A DNA stretch of 64,000 nt from contig OX638350.1 in NCBI GenBank assembly GCA_951813325.1, positions 1,475,029 to 1,539,028 of the forward strand, written 5' to 3'. This document shows positions 47,155 through 55,596 of the stretch, piece by piece (the stretch's first letter is position 1; each line of letters starts with the position of its first letter). The translations under genes were made by a program, and so were the position numbers. Under the pieces are notes generated by a model. The model saw only the letters and a program-made list of their open reading frames with translations, did not search any database and was not told the origin of the DNA. This DNA comes from an uncultured Acidimicrobiales bacterium. GTDB lineage: Bacteria; Actinomycetota; Acidimicrobiia; Acidimicrobiales; Bin134.

Positions 47155-48012
47155 TCAGTTGGAGGGCACCGCGCCGGCCACCGGCAGCGTCCACGCCCCC
47201 GCGCCCCAGTCGGCTTCGATCCAGGTGTGGTCGGCGGCGAAGCAGGGGGGCGTGCGCCGCTCCTCGCCGATCAGCTCGCCGGCCAGGTAGTTGAGGAAGT
47301 ACATGTTGGAACCGGGGCAGGCCACCGACGTGTGGTAGCCCTTGGGAACCAGCGCAGCGTCGCCATCTCGGATCACGACTGCTTCGTCAAAGTTCTCTTC
47401 AGTGCGCCAGTTGCGGTGCATGGCATAGCCCTCGGGGCGATCCAGGCGGAAGTAGTAGACCTCCTCCAGATAGGGCGAGCCGTCTCGCCCATCGTGGCAG
47501 TGGGGGGGCCAGCCCGACCAGGTGCCCCGGGGCACGAACACCTCGTAGAGGATGAGCCGCTCGGCGGGCAGCGGGTGGGCCAGGGAGTGGACCACTTGGC
47601 GGTAGGCCTGGCCGCCGCCCCGGATTTCCACCTTCATCTCGGTCGGCTCGATGATCCGAGCCGGATAGCGGCCCTCGGCGGGGGCCGAGCCCACCGCGGC
47701 TGTCAACGAGCTCTCGGCGGCTATCTCATAGGGCGTGCCCGGCGGCACATAGACAATGCGGCCCAACTCATCGAACACCGAGGTGCGGCTGATGGCGGTG
47801 TCGATCTCGCCGGCTCGCACTCGGCCCGAGCCGGCGAGGGGGACGATGGCGGTCTCCCGGTCGGACTCGACCCCCGACCACGGCTGGGAGGGGGTGGTCT
47901 CCACCACTGAGAAGGCCACGTTGTCCCATCCGGCCGTTTCCGGGGTGATGTTCAGGATTTGCCCTGGTCCCGGCTGGGGGCGGATAGGTCCTGATGCGGG
48001 TGCGGTCGCCAT
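47155..48012 (-). CDS. iolB: 5-deoxy-glucuronate isomerase
   Basis: Turns 5-deoxy-glucuronate into 2-deoxy-5-keto-gluconate. The 285-residue bicupin protein has the metal motif SGWPPHCHDGRDGSPYLEEV (about residues 160-180) and VPKGYHTSVACPGSNMYFLN, both IolB signatures. ATG 48012 has GGAGG 7 bases upstream; a TTG at 48018 is also in frame. The gene overlaps the 3' end region of the RmlD-like gene, so the two are translated in series. Confidence 0.93.
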   Translation of the reverse strand: MATAPASGPIRPQPGPGQILNITPETAGWDNVAFSVVETTPSQPWSGVESDRETAIVPLAGSGRVRAGEIDTAISRTSVFDELGRIVYVPPGTPYEIAAESSLTAAVGSAPAEGRYPARIIEPTEMKVEIRGGGQAYRQVVHSLAHPLPAERLILYEVFVPRGTWSGWPPHCHDGRDGSPYLEEVYYFRLDRPEGYAMHRNWRTEENFDEAVVIRDGDAALVPKGYHTSVACPGSNMYFLNYLAGELIGEERRTPPCFAADHTWIEADWGAGAWTLPVAGAVPSN

Positions 48013-48014
48013 GG

Positions 48015-48995
48015 TCAACCTCCAGTGGTCGGGGGAACAAGGTCGCCAGATTCGAGTTCCTGTTTGAAGCGGTCCAGCAGCTCGCGGGTGCCTAGCGGCT
48101 CATAGTCCAGAATTTCAGTCGTGCGAGGGGTGCGGATCGTCGTGTCGTAGGGGATGCGGGCCCCGGCCATCGACGACATCATCTCCGAATCAGGCGGAAC
48201 CGATCTCAGCAGCGAGGGATCGTGGCCGAAGACCTCGCAGGCCAATCGGGCCAGCTCCATACGCCCTGCCGGCTCGGCGCCGCAGCAGTGGAAAATGCCG
48301 TCGGCGTCGTCGTTGGCTGCGATCAGCCACATGGTTTCAGCGCACTCGCTGGCCAGACTGGGCGTGGCCGCCATGTTGATGTCGTCACCCTCCCATACCC
48401 CGAATGGCTGGCCTTGAGACACCGCGTCGAGCACGGTGGTCACGAAATAGCCGTATCCGGGATCCTGGCCCCGGGGCATCTCATCTCGAGCCCAGTGGAC
48501 GCCGTTTACCGCCGACACCCGGGCCACCGCAGCCCGGTGAGCCTGGAGCAGGGCGGCCTGCTCGCTGAGGGCTTTCAGCACCCCGTAGTAGTTCACCGGG
48601 TTGGGGGGCGTGTGCTCGTCGGCCCCGGCCTGGGTGCCGTCGAACACCCAGTCGGTGGACACCACGATGAGCTTGGCGCCGGCCCGATTGGCTGCTTCGG
48701 CCATGGTGAGGGTGGCGTCCACATAGCTGCGCCACGCCAGCTCCCGTCGGGCGTAGATGCCGTCCAAGTCGTTCAGGATCATGGAGTGGACGATCACATC
48801 GGGGTCGAACTGGGCCACGCTGGATAGCACCGCGTCGGCATCCAGCAGATCCAGCGGCTCGGTGGTGTAGCCCTGAGGGTTGTCGGGGACGAAGGAGTGG
48901 ACCGGGCAGTGGACGGTGGCGCCGTGGCGCTCGGCGAACACTTTGACAATGTTGGAGCCGATAAAGCCGGTGCCTCCGGTGACATAGGCCCGCAC
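48015..48995 (-). CDS. RmlD-like NAD(P)-dependent reductase/epimerase (extended SDR)
   Basis: A 326-residue extended SDR: AYVTGGTGFIGSNIVKVF at the N terminus, DVIVHSMILNDLDG, VVSTDWVFDGTQAGADE and the catalytic Y-x-x-x-K in NYYGVLKALSEQ (about residue 137). Its pattern is nearest to dTDP-4-dehydrorhamnose reductase (RmlD), but no other dTDP-sugar gene is near. Within the inositol cluster it may reduce a keto-inositol or related keto-sugar. GTG 48995 lies just after a short duplicated piece of the iolG 3' end. Confidence 0.75.
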   Translation of the reverse strand: MRAYVTGGTGFIGSNIVKVFAERHGATVHCPVHSFVPDNPQGYTTEPLDLLDADAVLSSVAQFDPDVIVHSMILNDLDGIYARRELAWRSYVDATLTMAEAANRAGAKLIVVSTDWVFDGTQAGADEHTPPNPVNYYGVLKALSEQAALLQAHRAAVARVSAVNGVHWARDEMPRGQDPGYGYFVTTVLDAVSQGQPFGVWEGDDINMAATPSLASECAETMWLIAANDDADGIFHCCGAEPAGRMELARLACEVFGHDPSLLRSVPPDSEMMSSMAGARIPYDTTIRTPRTTEILDYEPLGTRELLDRFKQELESGDLVPPTTGG

Positions 48996-48998
48996 GGC

Positions 48999-49076
48999 TC
49001 AGCCGATCTCGTCGGTTCGCTGGAAGTCGCTGGTCATGCCGCCATCTCTCGTCTTCAGCCGATCTCGTCGGTTCGC
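48999..49076. repeat. 22-bp direct repeat at the iolG 3' end (copies 48999-49020 and 49055-49076)
   Basis: The string that encodes the last residues of iolG (RTDEIG and the stop) occurs twice, 56 bases apart, identical over 22 bases. The second copy closes a 12-codon minus-strand frame (49037 to 48999, MTSDFQRTDEIG) between iolG and the RmlD-like gene. It looks like a small tandem duplication. Confidence 0.85.
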
Positions 49077-50062
49077 ACCGGGCGGCGCTCGTGCACCGAG
49101 CGCCATGCGGCCAACCCGATCACCAGCGGAGCCCGCCCGTCGGCCAGGGTGACCGGGGACGGCGCGCCCTGCATCATGGCGGTGAACGCGTCCCACTCGG
49201 CCAGATACGAGGGGATATACCGATCCAAGAAGAAGTAGGGCAGAGTCGGGCCGTGGGCGCCGTCGGCGGTGCGGGTTACCGCGGTGGCGGTCAGGGGATT
49301 CTCCGAGGCGGACATCCCGGCCGAGCCGAACGCCTCCACCCGCTGGTCATAGCCGTAAACCGCTTGGCGGCTGTTGTCGATAGCGCTGATGGCGCCGTTC
49401 TCGTGGTGGCAGACGATCACCGCGGTGTCGAGGTCGCCGACTTCACCGATGGCGTCATCGACCAGCACCGCGCCGGTGGCGTACACCTCGGTGACCTCGC
49501 TGCCGGTTATGTAGCGGATCATGTCGAAATCATGGATGGTCATGTCGCAGAAGATTCCGCCGGACTGGTCCAGGTACATAAGCGGCGGGGGCTCGGGGTC
49601 GCGGCTGGAAATGCGGACCAGGTGGACGTCACCCAGATCGCCGGCGGCGACTCGGTCGCGCACGTAGCGGTGGCTGGGGTCGAAGCGCCGGTTGAACCCC
49701 ACCTGCACCGGGACGCCGGCGGCCTCGGCGGCGGCGATGCCCCGGTCGACGTCGGCCAGGTTCAGCGCCAGCGGTTTCTCCACGAAGGCGGCCTTGCCGG
49801 TGTCGGCGGCAGCCACCAGCAGGTCGATGTGAGTGTGGGTGGAGGTGCAGATGGCTACGGCGTCTACATCGTCGGACTCCAAAATCTCGGCAGGTTCTGC
49901 GGCTTGGCGCACCCCTAACTCTTTGGCCAGTTCTGCCGAGGCATCGTCGACCACGTCGTAGACCGCGGCAACCTCGGCGTTGGGCACCTGCCAGGAGATC
50001 AGCTCGGCGTGCATCCGCCCGATCCGCCCGCAGCCCATGACGCCGATGCGAACCGGGCTCAT
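49055..50062 (-). CDS. iolG: Inositol 2-dehydrogenase-like oxidoreductase (Gfo/Idh/MocA family)
   Basis: A 335-residue NAD-dependent dehydrogenase: Rossmann motif IGVMGCGRIGRMHAELI, the catalytic lysine in AFVEKPLALNLADVD (about residue 95), QVGFNRRFDPSHRYVRD, and the D-x-x-x-H pair in CDMTIHDFDMIRY (about 170), which is the myo-inositol dehydrogenase signature. It oxidises myo-inositol or a relative to 2-keto-inositol. Rhizopine MocA is in the same family. It overlaps the desaturase/Rieske gene by 4 bases (ATGA). Confidence 0.85.
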   Translation of the reverse strand: MSPVRIGVMGCGRIGRMHAELISWQVPNAEVAAVYDVVDDASAELAKELGVRQAAEPAEILESDDVDAVAICTSTHTHIDLLVAAADTGKAAFVEKPLALNLADVDRGIAAAEAAGVPVQVGFNRRFDPSHRYVRDRVAAGDLGDVHLVRISSRDPEPPPLMYLDQSGGIFCDMTIHDFDMIRYITGSEVTEVYATGAVLVDDAIGEVGDLDTAVIVCHHENGAISAIDNSRQAVYGYDQRVEAFGSAGMSASENPLTATAVTRTADGAHGPTLPYFFLDRYIPSYLAEWDAFTAMMQGAPSPVTLADGRAPLVIGLAAWRSVHERRPVRTDEIG

Positions 50063-51486
50063 GATCGAGCCTCTTCAGATAGGGGCTCCAGGCTTGAGAC
50101 CACTCGGCCGTTTCGTATTTCCACCGGGTACAAGGCTAAGGGGTCGGTGGCCGGAAGCCGCACTGCGGCTCCAGTTCGGAGGTCGAAGCGGCCGCTGTGC
50201 TTGGGGCATTCCACCTCGCAGCCCATTACCACGCCTTCAACCAGGTAGGCCTGTCCGTGGGTGCACAACCCCTCGGTGCACACCAAAGTGCCATCGCCCA
50301 GGCGGAACAGGGCGTAGGCTTCGTCGCCCACCTCCACCTGGCTAGCCCCTCCGGCAGCAAGCTCGTTGGCCGGACCGAGGTCGAACAGGCCATCGTGGCG
50401 ATTTCCGGCCCACACGGTATGCCCGGCGTTGATGAAGGAGCGTCCGGCGTCGGGCACGGCGGGTACGTCATCGCGGGGCTGGTCGTAGGCCGGATCGCGC
50501 CACTGGCAGCGCAGAGTGGACAAGATGTCCCGATAGGCCGTCCAGGTGTTGGGCGCGGCCGGGGCCAGATAGCCCTTCAACTCCTGGTGCAGCGCGGGCA
50601 GGGCGTAGTAGGGGACGGTGGGGAAAATGTGGTGCTCAACGTGGTAATTCATGTTTGAGTACAAGAACCGGAATACGGGATTCATGTAAACGGTTCGGGT
50701 GTTGAGGCGGTGGTCCAGCACGTCCTCCCGCAGCCCGGCGTGCTGGGTGATGGCGAAGAAGATCATCAACCAGGCGCCGTAGATGGTGGGCAGGCCGACG
50801 TAGAGCAAGGGCACGATGGTCCAAGCCGCCACCGACCAGGCCGTTGTCCCGGCGAGGATGGCGATATAAGCCCGGGATTCCCACTTCAGCTTGGGGAGCT
50901 CGTCGGCGGGGATGAATGAACGGGCTTCGTCGTCGATTCGCCCGATTGCGTGCTTGGCGGAGCGCACCACCATCTTGGGCACGTTCAGCACCGGCACGAA
51001 CAACAGCGCAATTGATGCCGGAGTGGAAGGACGGGGGAAGATGATCTCGGCGTCGCGGCCCACCACGATGGTGTCGGTGTGGTGGCGGACGTGCGACCAG
51101 CGCCACAGGGTGGGCTGGCGCAGCAGCATGAACGAAGCCAGGTAGTACACCACGTCGTTGAGCCACTTGGCTTTGAAGGCGGTGCCGTGGCCGCACTCGT
51201 GCCACCGGGAGTCGCCGGCCCCGCCGTAGAGGGCGCCATAGGCCGCAAAGGCGGGGATGGCCCACCAGGTGCCCAGCGAGAGGAAGGCCAGGTAGCCGAA
51301 CCCGGCGAGCAGGCCGAGCCACGCGATGGTGTCAATGGCGGCCCGTGCGTTCCCCCGAACCTGGAGTTGGCGCAGGCGCTCGGGGTCAATCGGCGGGCGG
51401 AACCACTCGGCCTCCACCAGACCAGCGGCCACGGCCCGGTCGGCCTCGGAGCCGCCCACTCGATAGTCGCGCTGCGGGGTGCTCAT
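50059..51486 (-). CDS. Fatty acid desaturase-Rieske fusion, MocD-MocE-like oxygenase
   Basis: A 475-residue fusion. Residues 1-330 form a membrane di-iron desaturase/hydroxylase with three histidine boxes: H96-x3-H100 (HECGH), H132-x2-HH (HVRHH) and H282-x2-HH (HVEHH). Residues 385-475 form a Rieske [2Fe-2S] domain with C408-x-H410 (CTHG) and C427-x2-H430 (CPKH). In rhizopine-degrading rhizobia MocD (desaturase/hydroxylase-like) and MocE (Rieske ferredoxin) are separate proteins said to remove the O-methyl group. Here they are one chain inside an inositol operon. A ferredoxin reductase (MocF) is not in the window. Demethylation of an O-methyl inositol is the best guess. Confidence 0.75.
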   Translation of the reverse strand: MSTPQRDYRVGGSEADRAVAAGLVEAEWFRPPIDPERLRQLQVRGNARAAIDTIAWLGLLAGFGYLAFLSLGTWWAIPAFAAYGALYGGAGDSRWHECGHGTAFKAKWLNDVVYYLASFMLLRQPTLWRWSHVRHHTDTIVVGRDAEIIFPRPSTPASIALLFVPVLNVPKMVVRSAKHAIGRIDDEARSFIPADELPKLKWESRAYIAILAGTTAWSVAAWTIVPLLYVGLPTIYGAWLMIFFAITQHAGLREDVLDHRLNTRTVYMNPVFRFLYSNMNYHVEHHIFPTVPYYALPALHQELKGYLAPAAPNTWTAYRDILSTLRCQWRDPAYDQPRDDVPAVPDAGRSFINAGHTVWAGNRHDGLFDLGPANELAAGGASQVEVGDEAYALFRLGDGTLVCTEGLCTHGQAYLVEGVVMGCEVECPKHSGRFDLRTGAAVRLPATDPLALYPVEIRNGRVVSSLEPLSEEARS

Positions 51487-51519
51487 CGGGCTACGCTGCC
51501 CATCGCTCCACCCGGACCA

Positions 51520-53412
51520 CTACCACCCCACCCTTTGGGCTGCCTTGTCGGTATCCATGGCCGCTCGAGCGGCCCGCACATCGGGGCTGGTGCTCACCTC
51601 GGGTACGCCCACCTCCCAGAACGACCCGCCCTCGGTCCAGCGGTAGGCATGGGTGTTCAGTGCGATCACATAGGTGCGGTCAGCGGTCCGGGCCCGGCCG
51701 AAGGCCGCCTCGAGCTCGGCGATGGTGGTCACCGTCTCGGCTTCGCAGCCCATCGACGCGGCATGAGCGGCGAAGTCCACCGCGGTCACGTCCTTCACAC
51801 GGGAATCGGCTATGAGATTGTTGAACGGCACACCCCCCTGGGCCAGCTGCAAGCGATTGATCACCGCGTAGCCGCCGTTGTCGCACACGATCACGATGAG
51901 CTTGTGGCCAGTGAGCACCGTGCTGTAGAGATCGCTGTTCATCATCAAATAGGAGCCGTCGCCCACCAGCACCACCACCTCGCGCTCGGGCAGGGCCATC
52001 TTGGCCCCCCACCCTCCCGAGATCTCATAGCCCATGCAGGAGTAGCCGTACTCGCAGTCGAAGGAGTGGACGGCTTGGCCCCGCCATCCGTTCACCAGCT
52101 CGCCGGGGAAACCGCCCGCTGCGGCCAGCACGTAGGTGGACTCATCGGCGGCCCGGTCCACGACCCCCACCACTTGGGCATAGGTGGGCAAATCGGCTTG
52201 GTCGGGCGCGGCGTCCTCAGCGGGTCGGTTGGCCGATGCCTCCGCCTCGGGAGCAGCGATCTTGTCGATGTAGGCGTGGTACTGCGAGGTCTCCGACGAG
52301 GCCCGGTCGGACCACTCCTCGGGGGACCGGTAGTCGCCTAGCGCAACCCCGAGTTCGGTCAATCCTTCGCGGGCGTCGGCCACCAGTGGTAGGGAGCGGT
52401 GTTTGGTGGCGTCGAAGCGGGACGCATTCAGGCCGATGATCTGAACGTCGTCGCCCCCGCTGAACACTGTCCACGATCCGGTGACGAAGTCCCCCAGACG
52501 GGTGCCTACCGCCAGCACCACATCGGCCTCGGCGGCCATGACGTTGGCCGAGGTGCACCCGGTGACGCCGATGGGCCCGCAGTTGAGCCGGTGGTCGGCC
52601 ACCAGCGAGGTGCGCCCGGCCACCGTCTCGACCACCGGGATGTTGTGGATCTCGGCGAAGGCCCGAAGCTCGTCCTCGGCCAGCGACCAGTGGACCCCGC
52701 CGCCGCTGACGATCAACGGGCGCTCAGCGGCGGCCAGGGCCGCGGCCGCCTGGCGCAACTCCCGGTTGTCAGGCCGAGGACGGCGAATCTGGTGGACGGC
52801 CTCCTCGAAGAAGCGGACGGGGAAGTCATAGGCCTCTCCCTGGACATCTTGGGGGAGGCTGATAAAGGCCGGTCCGCAGTCGCCGGGGTCGAGCATGGTG
52901 TTGACTGCGTTGGGCAGCGATTGGACCACCTGCTCGGGGGCAGTGATGCGGTCCCAGTAGCGGACCACGGGCCGGAAGGCGTCGTTGACGGTGAGAGTGG
53001 GGTTGTTGAAGTGCTCAACTTGCTGGAGCACGGGGTCGGGGATGCGGCTGTTGAAGGTGTCGCCGGCCAGCAGCAGCAGCGGCATCCGGTTGGCCATGGC
53101 CACCGCGGCCGCAGTGACCATGTTGGTGGCGCCGGGGCCGATGGAGCTGGTGGCGGCCAAGATGCGGCGGCGGCGGTTGGCCTTGGCGTAGGCCACCGCG
53201 GCCAGCGCCATGCCCTGCTCGTTCTGGCCCCGCCAGGTGGGGAGGGCCTCGCCGGCCTGTTCCAGCTCGTGGCCCAGACAAGTGACGTTGCCGTGGCCGA
53301 AGATGGCGAACACCCCCGCGAACAAGGGGACGGTCTGGCCGTCGACCTCGATGCGCTGGGCGGCCAGGTAGGACACGACCGCTCCTGAGGTGGTCAATCG
53401 GACGGTCTCCAT
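51520..53412 (-). CDS. iolD: 3D-(3,5/4)-trihydroxycyclohexane-1,2-dione hydrolase
   Basis: Thiamine-diphosphate enzyme that opens the inositol ring to give 5-deoxy-glucuronate. The 630-residue product has the early glutamate-bearing GQNEQGMALAAVAYAKA, SSIGPGATNMVTAAA, and the ThDP/Mg motif VVLVGDGSYLMMNSDLYSTV with NNGG-like DNGGYAVINRLQ (about residues 485-520). YGYSCMGYEISGGWGAKMA is typical of IolD. The nearest related families (acetolactate synthase) lack these blocks. It starts 46 bases after the second Gfo/Idh gene. Confidence 0.94.
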   Translation of the reverse strand: METVRLTTSGAVVSYLAAQRIEVDGQTVPLFAGVFAIFGHGNVTCLGHELEQAGEALPTWRGQNEQGMALAAVAYAKANRRRRILAATSSIGPGATNMVTAAAVAMANRMPLLLLAGDTFNSRIPDPVLQQVEHFNNPTLTVNDAFRPVVRYWDRITAPEQVVQSLPNAVNTMLDPGDCGPAFISLPQDVQGEAYDFPVRFFEEAVHQIRRPRPDNRELRQAAAALAAAERPLIVSGGGVHWSLAEDELRAFAEIHNIPVVETVAGRTSLVADHRLNCGPIGVTGCTSANVMAAEADVVLAVGTRLGDFVTGSWTVFSGGDDVQIIGLNASRFDATKHRSLPLVADAREGLTELGVALGDYRSPEEWSDRASSETSQYHAYIDKIAAPEAEASANRPAEDAAPDQADLPTYAQVVGVVDRAADESTYVLAAAGGFPGELVNGWRGQAVHSFDCEYGYSCMGYEISGGWGAKMALPEREVVVLVGDGSYLMMNSDLYSTVLTGHKLIVIVCDNGGYAVINRLQLAQGGVPFNNLIADSRVKDVTAVDFAAHAASMGCEAETVTTIAELEAAFGRARTADRTYVIALNTHAYRWTEGGSFWEVGVPEVSTSPDVRAARAAMDTDKAAQRVGW

Positions 53413-53458
53413 GGCTAGCGCTCCTTCCTCAGTCGGCCATCTTCAGGTTGGCCGTTTG

Positions 53459-54634
53459 TCAATCGATCCTCAGCGATACCACATCTTCCCAGGTGCCGGT
53501 CTTCCAGCTTTTGAGCAAGGCGGCTTGCACGCTGACGCAGGCCAGGGCCTGCTCCATGCCGGCGCGGTGGGGCCGGTTCTCGGCCACCGCGGTGAGGAAC
53601 TCGTGGTCTTGGATGGCCACCATGTCCTCGAAACCGATGGAGTTGGCATCGCCGGGCACAAAGGCACCGTGATAGGGGTGTCGTTCGCTGGCCCGCACCG
53701 TGGTATAGCCCTGTTGTGGGTCGGAGGCTCGGAACATTTGAAGCTCGTTCAGGGTCTCGTGATTCCAGCTCAGAGCGCCCTCGGTGCCGTAGATGTCGAA
53801 GGCCATCTGGCTCTGGGGGCCGACAATGGCCCGGCTGGCCTCGAAGATGCCGTGGCTGCCGTTGGCGAACACTGCCAGCGCCCCGAAATAGTCCTCGTTG
53901 GTGACCGCCCCGGTGGCATCGCCGGGCTGGCCCCGGTCGTAGTGGGTTCCAGACCCCGAAGGGAGCGGGCGCTCTTTGATGAAGGTCTCTCCGGCTCCCA
54001 CCACCCGGGCAATGGGGCCGTTGAGCATCATGGCCAGGTCAACGGCATGGCTCAAGATGTCGGTGGTGGCCCCGTGCCCGGCTTGGTCGATCAAAAAGCG
54101 CCAGGAGAGCAGGCCCAGGGGATCGGCTCCGTACATCGAGAAGAACCGCCCCCGATAATTGGTGATCTGTCCCAGCTCACCGGTGCGAATGAGCTCTTGG
54201 GCATAGAGAACCAGCGGGGCGAAGCGGTAGTTGTAGCCCACCCCGGTGACGATCCCGGCTTGGCGGCAGGCCTTTTCGACCCGGGCGGTTTGGCCGGGGG
54301 TCCCCCCCACCGGTTTCTCGCAGAACACGTGCTTGCCGGCGGCAGCCGCCGCGGTGGCCAGGGGCTCGTGCAACATATTGGGGGCGCAGACGATCACCGC
54401 ATCGACATCGGGGTGCTCTACCGCGGGCTGCCAGTCGTGGGTGGCCTCTTGGAAGCCGAAGGCTGTGGTGGCCGCATGGCGGCGGGCGCCGACGGTGTCG
54501 GAGCAGATAATCAATTGGGGGTCGTAGGACCGATCTTCGAACAGCGTGGGCATCCGCAGGTAGGAGCGGGCGTGGGCTTGGCCCATCCAGCCGAAGCCCA
54601 CCACGGCCAACCCGATTCGTCGCCGGGCAGTCAT
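53459..54634 (-). CDS. Gfo/Idh/MocA-family oxidoreductase (second copy)
   Basis: A 391-residue dehydrogenase: LAVVGFGWMGQAHARSYL at the N terminus, VFCEKPVGGTPGQTA with the catalytic lysine (about 102), GVGYNYRFAPLVLYA, and a TTDILSHAVDLAMML segment with the active-site histidine. It is longer than iolG and lacks the CDMTIHDFDM signature, so a different inositol isomer or derivative (scyllo-inositol, an amino- or methyl-inositol) is likely. It overlaps the 2-hydroxyacid dehydrogenase gene by 4 bases. Confidence 0.85.
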   Translation of the reverse strand: MTARRRIGLAVVGFGWMGQAHARSYLRMPTLFEDRSYDPQLIICSDTVGARRHAATTAFGFQEATHDWQPAVEHPDVDAVIVCAPNMLHEPLATAAAAAGKHVFCEKPVGGTPGQTARVEKACRQAGIVTGVGYNYRFAPLVLYAQELIRTGELGQITNYRGRFFSMYGADPLGLLSWRFLIDQAGHGATTDILSHAVDLAMMLNGPIARVVGAGETFIKERPLPSGSGTHYDRGQPGDATGAVTNEDYFGALAVFANGSHGIFEASRAIVGPQSQMAFDIYGTEGALSWNHETLNELQMFRASDPQQGYTTVRASERHPYHGAFVPGDANSIGFEDMVAIQDHEFLTAVAENRPHRAGMEQALACVSVQAALLKSWKTGTWEDVVSLRID

Positions 54635-55596
54635 GGGGAGGTCTTCCTGCGGCGGTCCACCGCAGGGTGGGCGGCCGTCGCGTCGAGCAGGTGCTCGGGG
54701 ATCCCGCCCCGCAGCCAGATGAGGGCTTGATCCAGCGCTTGCCCCACCAGCCTCACGATGCCCACCGTGGTGGTGGAGGCCACATGGGGGGTGACGACCA
54801 CGTTGTCGCGGCCCAGAAGCGGATGGCCGGAGGGCAGCGGCTCGGGTTCGGTCACATCCAGGCCGGCACCGCTCACATGGCCGGAGTCGAGCGCGGCCAA
54901 AAGGGCCTCCTGGTCGACTAGAGCGCCCCGGGCGCAGTTGACGATGATCACGCCGGGGCGCATGGCGGCCAGGGATTCCGAGTTGATGATGTGGCGCGTC
55001 TCGGAGGTGGCCGGGACGTGAAGCGAGACGATGTCGGATTCGGCCCAGAGTCGGTCGAGGTCCACAAACTGGCCGACTGGCGCAGTTTCGAGATAGGGAT
55101 CGCAGACCAGCACGGTCATTCCCAATGCCTCGGCATAGCGCCCTAGAAGGCTGCCTATCCGCCCGCAGCCCACCAGCCCCAGAGTGCGGCCGTCCAGTTC
55201 CAGCGCGCCGGGGCCGACAAGCCGGCCGGGTCCTCCAGCGGTACCAGCGGCTAGGCGTGCTTCGGAGCCTTTGAGCCGCTTGGCCACCGCCAGCATCAGC
55301 GCCAGTGCGTGCTCGGCAGTGGAAACCGTGGGGGCGTCGGGGGCGTTGCAGGCCGCCACGCCGTGGGCGGCGCAGGCAGCGACGTCCACATTGTCGTAGC
55401 CGATGCCTGAGCGGGCTACCACCTTGAGCTGGGGCAGCCGGCGGCAGGCATCGTCATTCCAGGGCCGATCGGCCGCTACCACCACGCCATCAGCGTCCTC
55501 GGGGCCGTCTACCAGCTCCACATCGGGGGGGATGACGACACCGGATGGGGGAGTGCGGTCGATCCAGATTCGACAGCGCCTCTCCAAACCGCTCAT
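54631..55596 (-). CDS. D-isomer specific 2-hydroxyacid dehydrogenase
   Basis: A 321-residue NAD-dependent dehydrogenase. The NAD motif is LGLVGCGRIGSLLGRYAEAL (about 150-170). The catalytic set is Arg in NCARGALVDQEALL (about 232), Glu in DVTEPEPLPSGHPLL and His in VVTPHVASTT (about 282). The family covers phosphoglycerate, glyoxylate and lactate-type dehydrogenases. Its place between IolC and a Gfo/Idh gene suggests use on a side product of inositol-derivative breakdown, but the substrate is unknown. Confidence 0.85.
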   Translation of the reverse strand: MSGLERRCRIWIDRTPPSGVVIPPDVELVDGPEDADGVVVAADRPWNDDACRRLPQLKVVARSGIGYDNVDVAACAAHGVAACNAPDAPTVSTAEHALALMLAVAKRLKGSEARLAAGTAGGPGRLVGPGALELDGRTLGLVGCGRIGSLLGRYAEALGMTVLVCDPYLETAPVGQFVDLDRLWAESDIVSLHVPATSETRHIINSESLAAMRPGVIIVNCARGALVDQEALLAALDSGHVSGAGLDVTEPEPLPSGHPLLGRDNVVVTPHVASTTTVGIVRLVGQALDQALIWLRGGIPEHLLDATAAHPAVDRRRKTSP

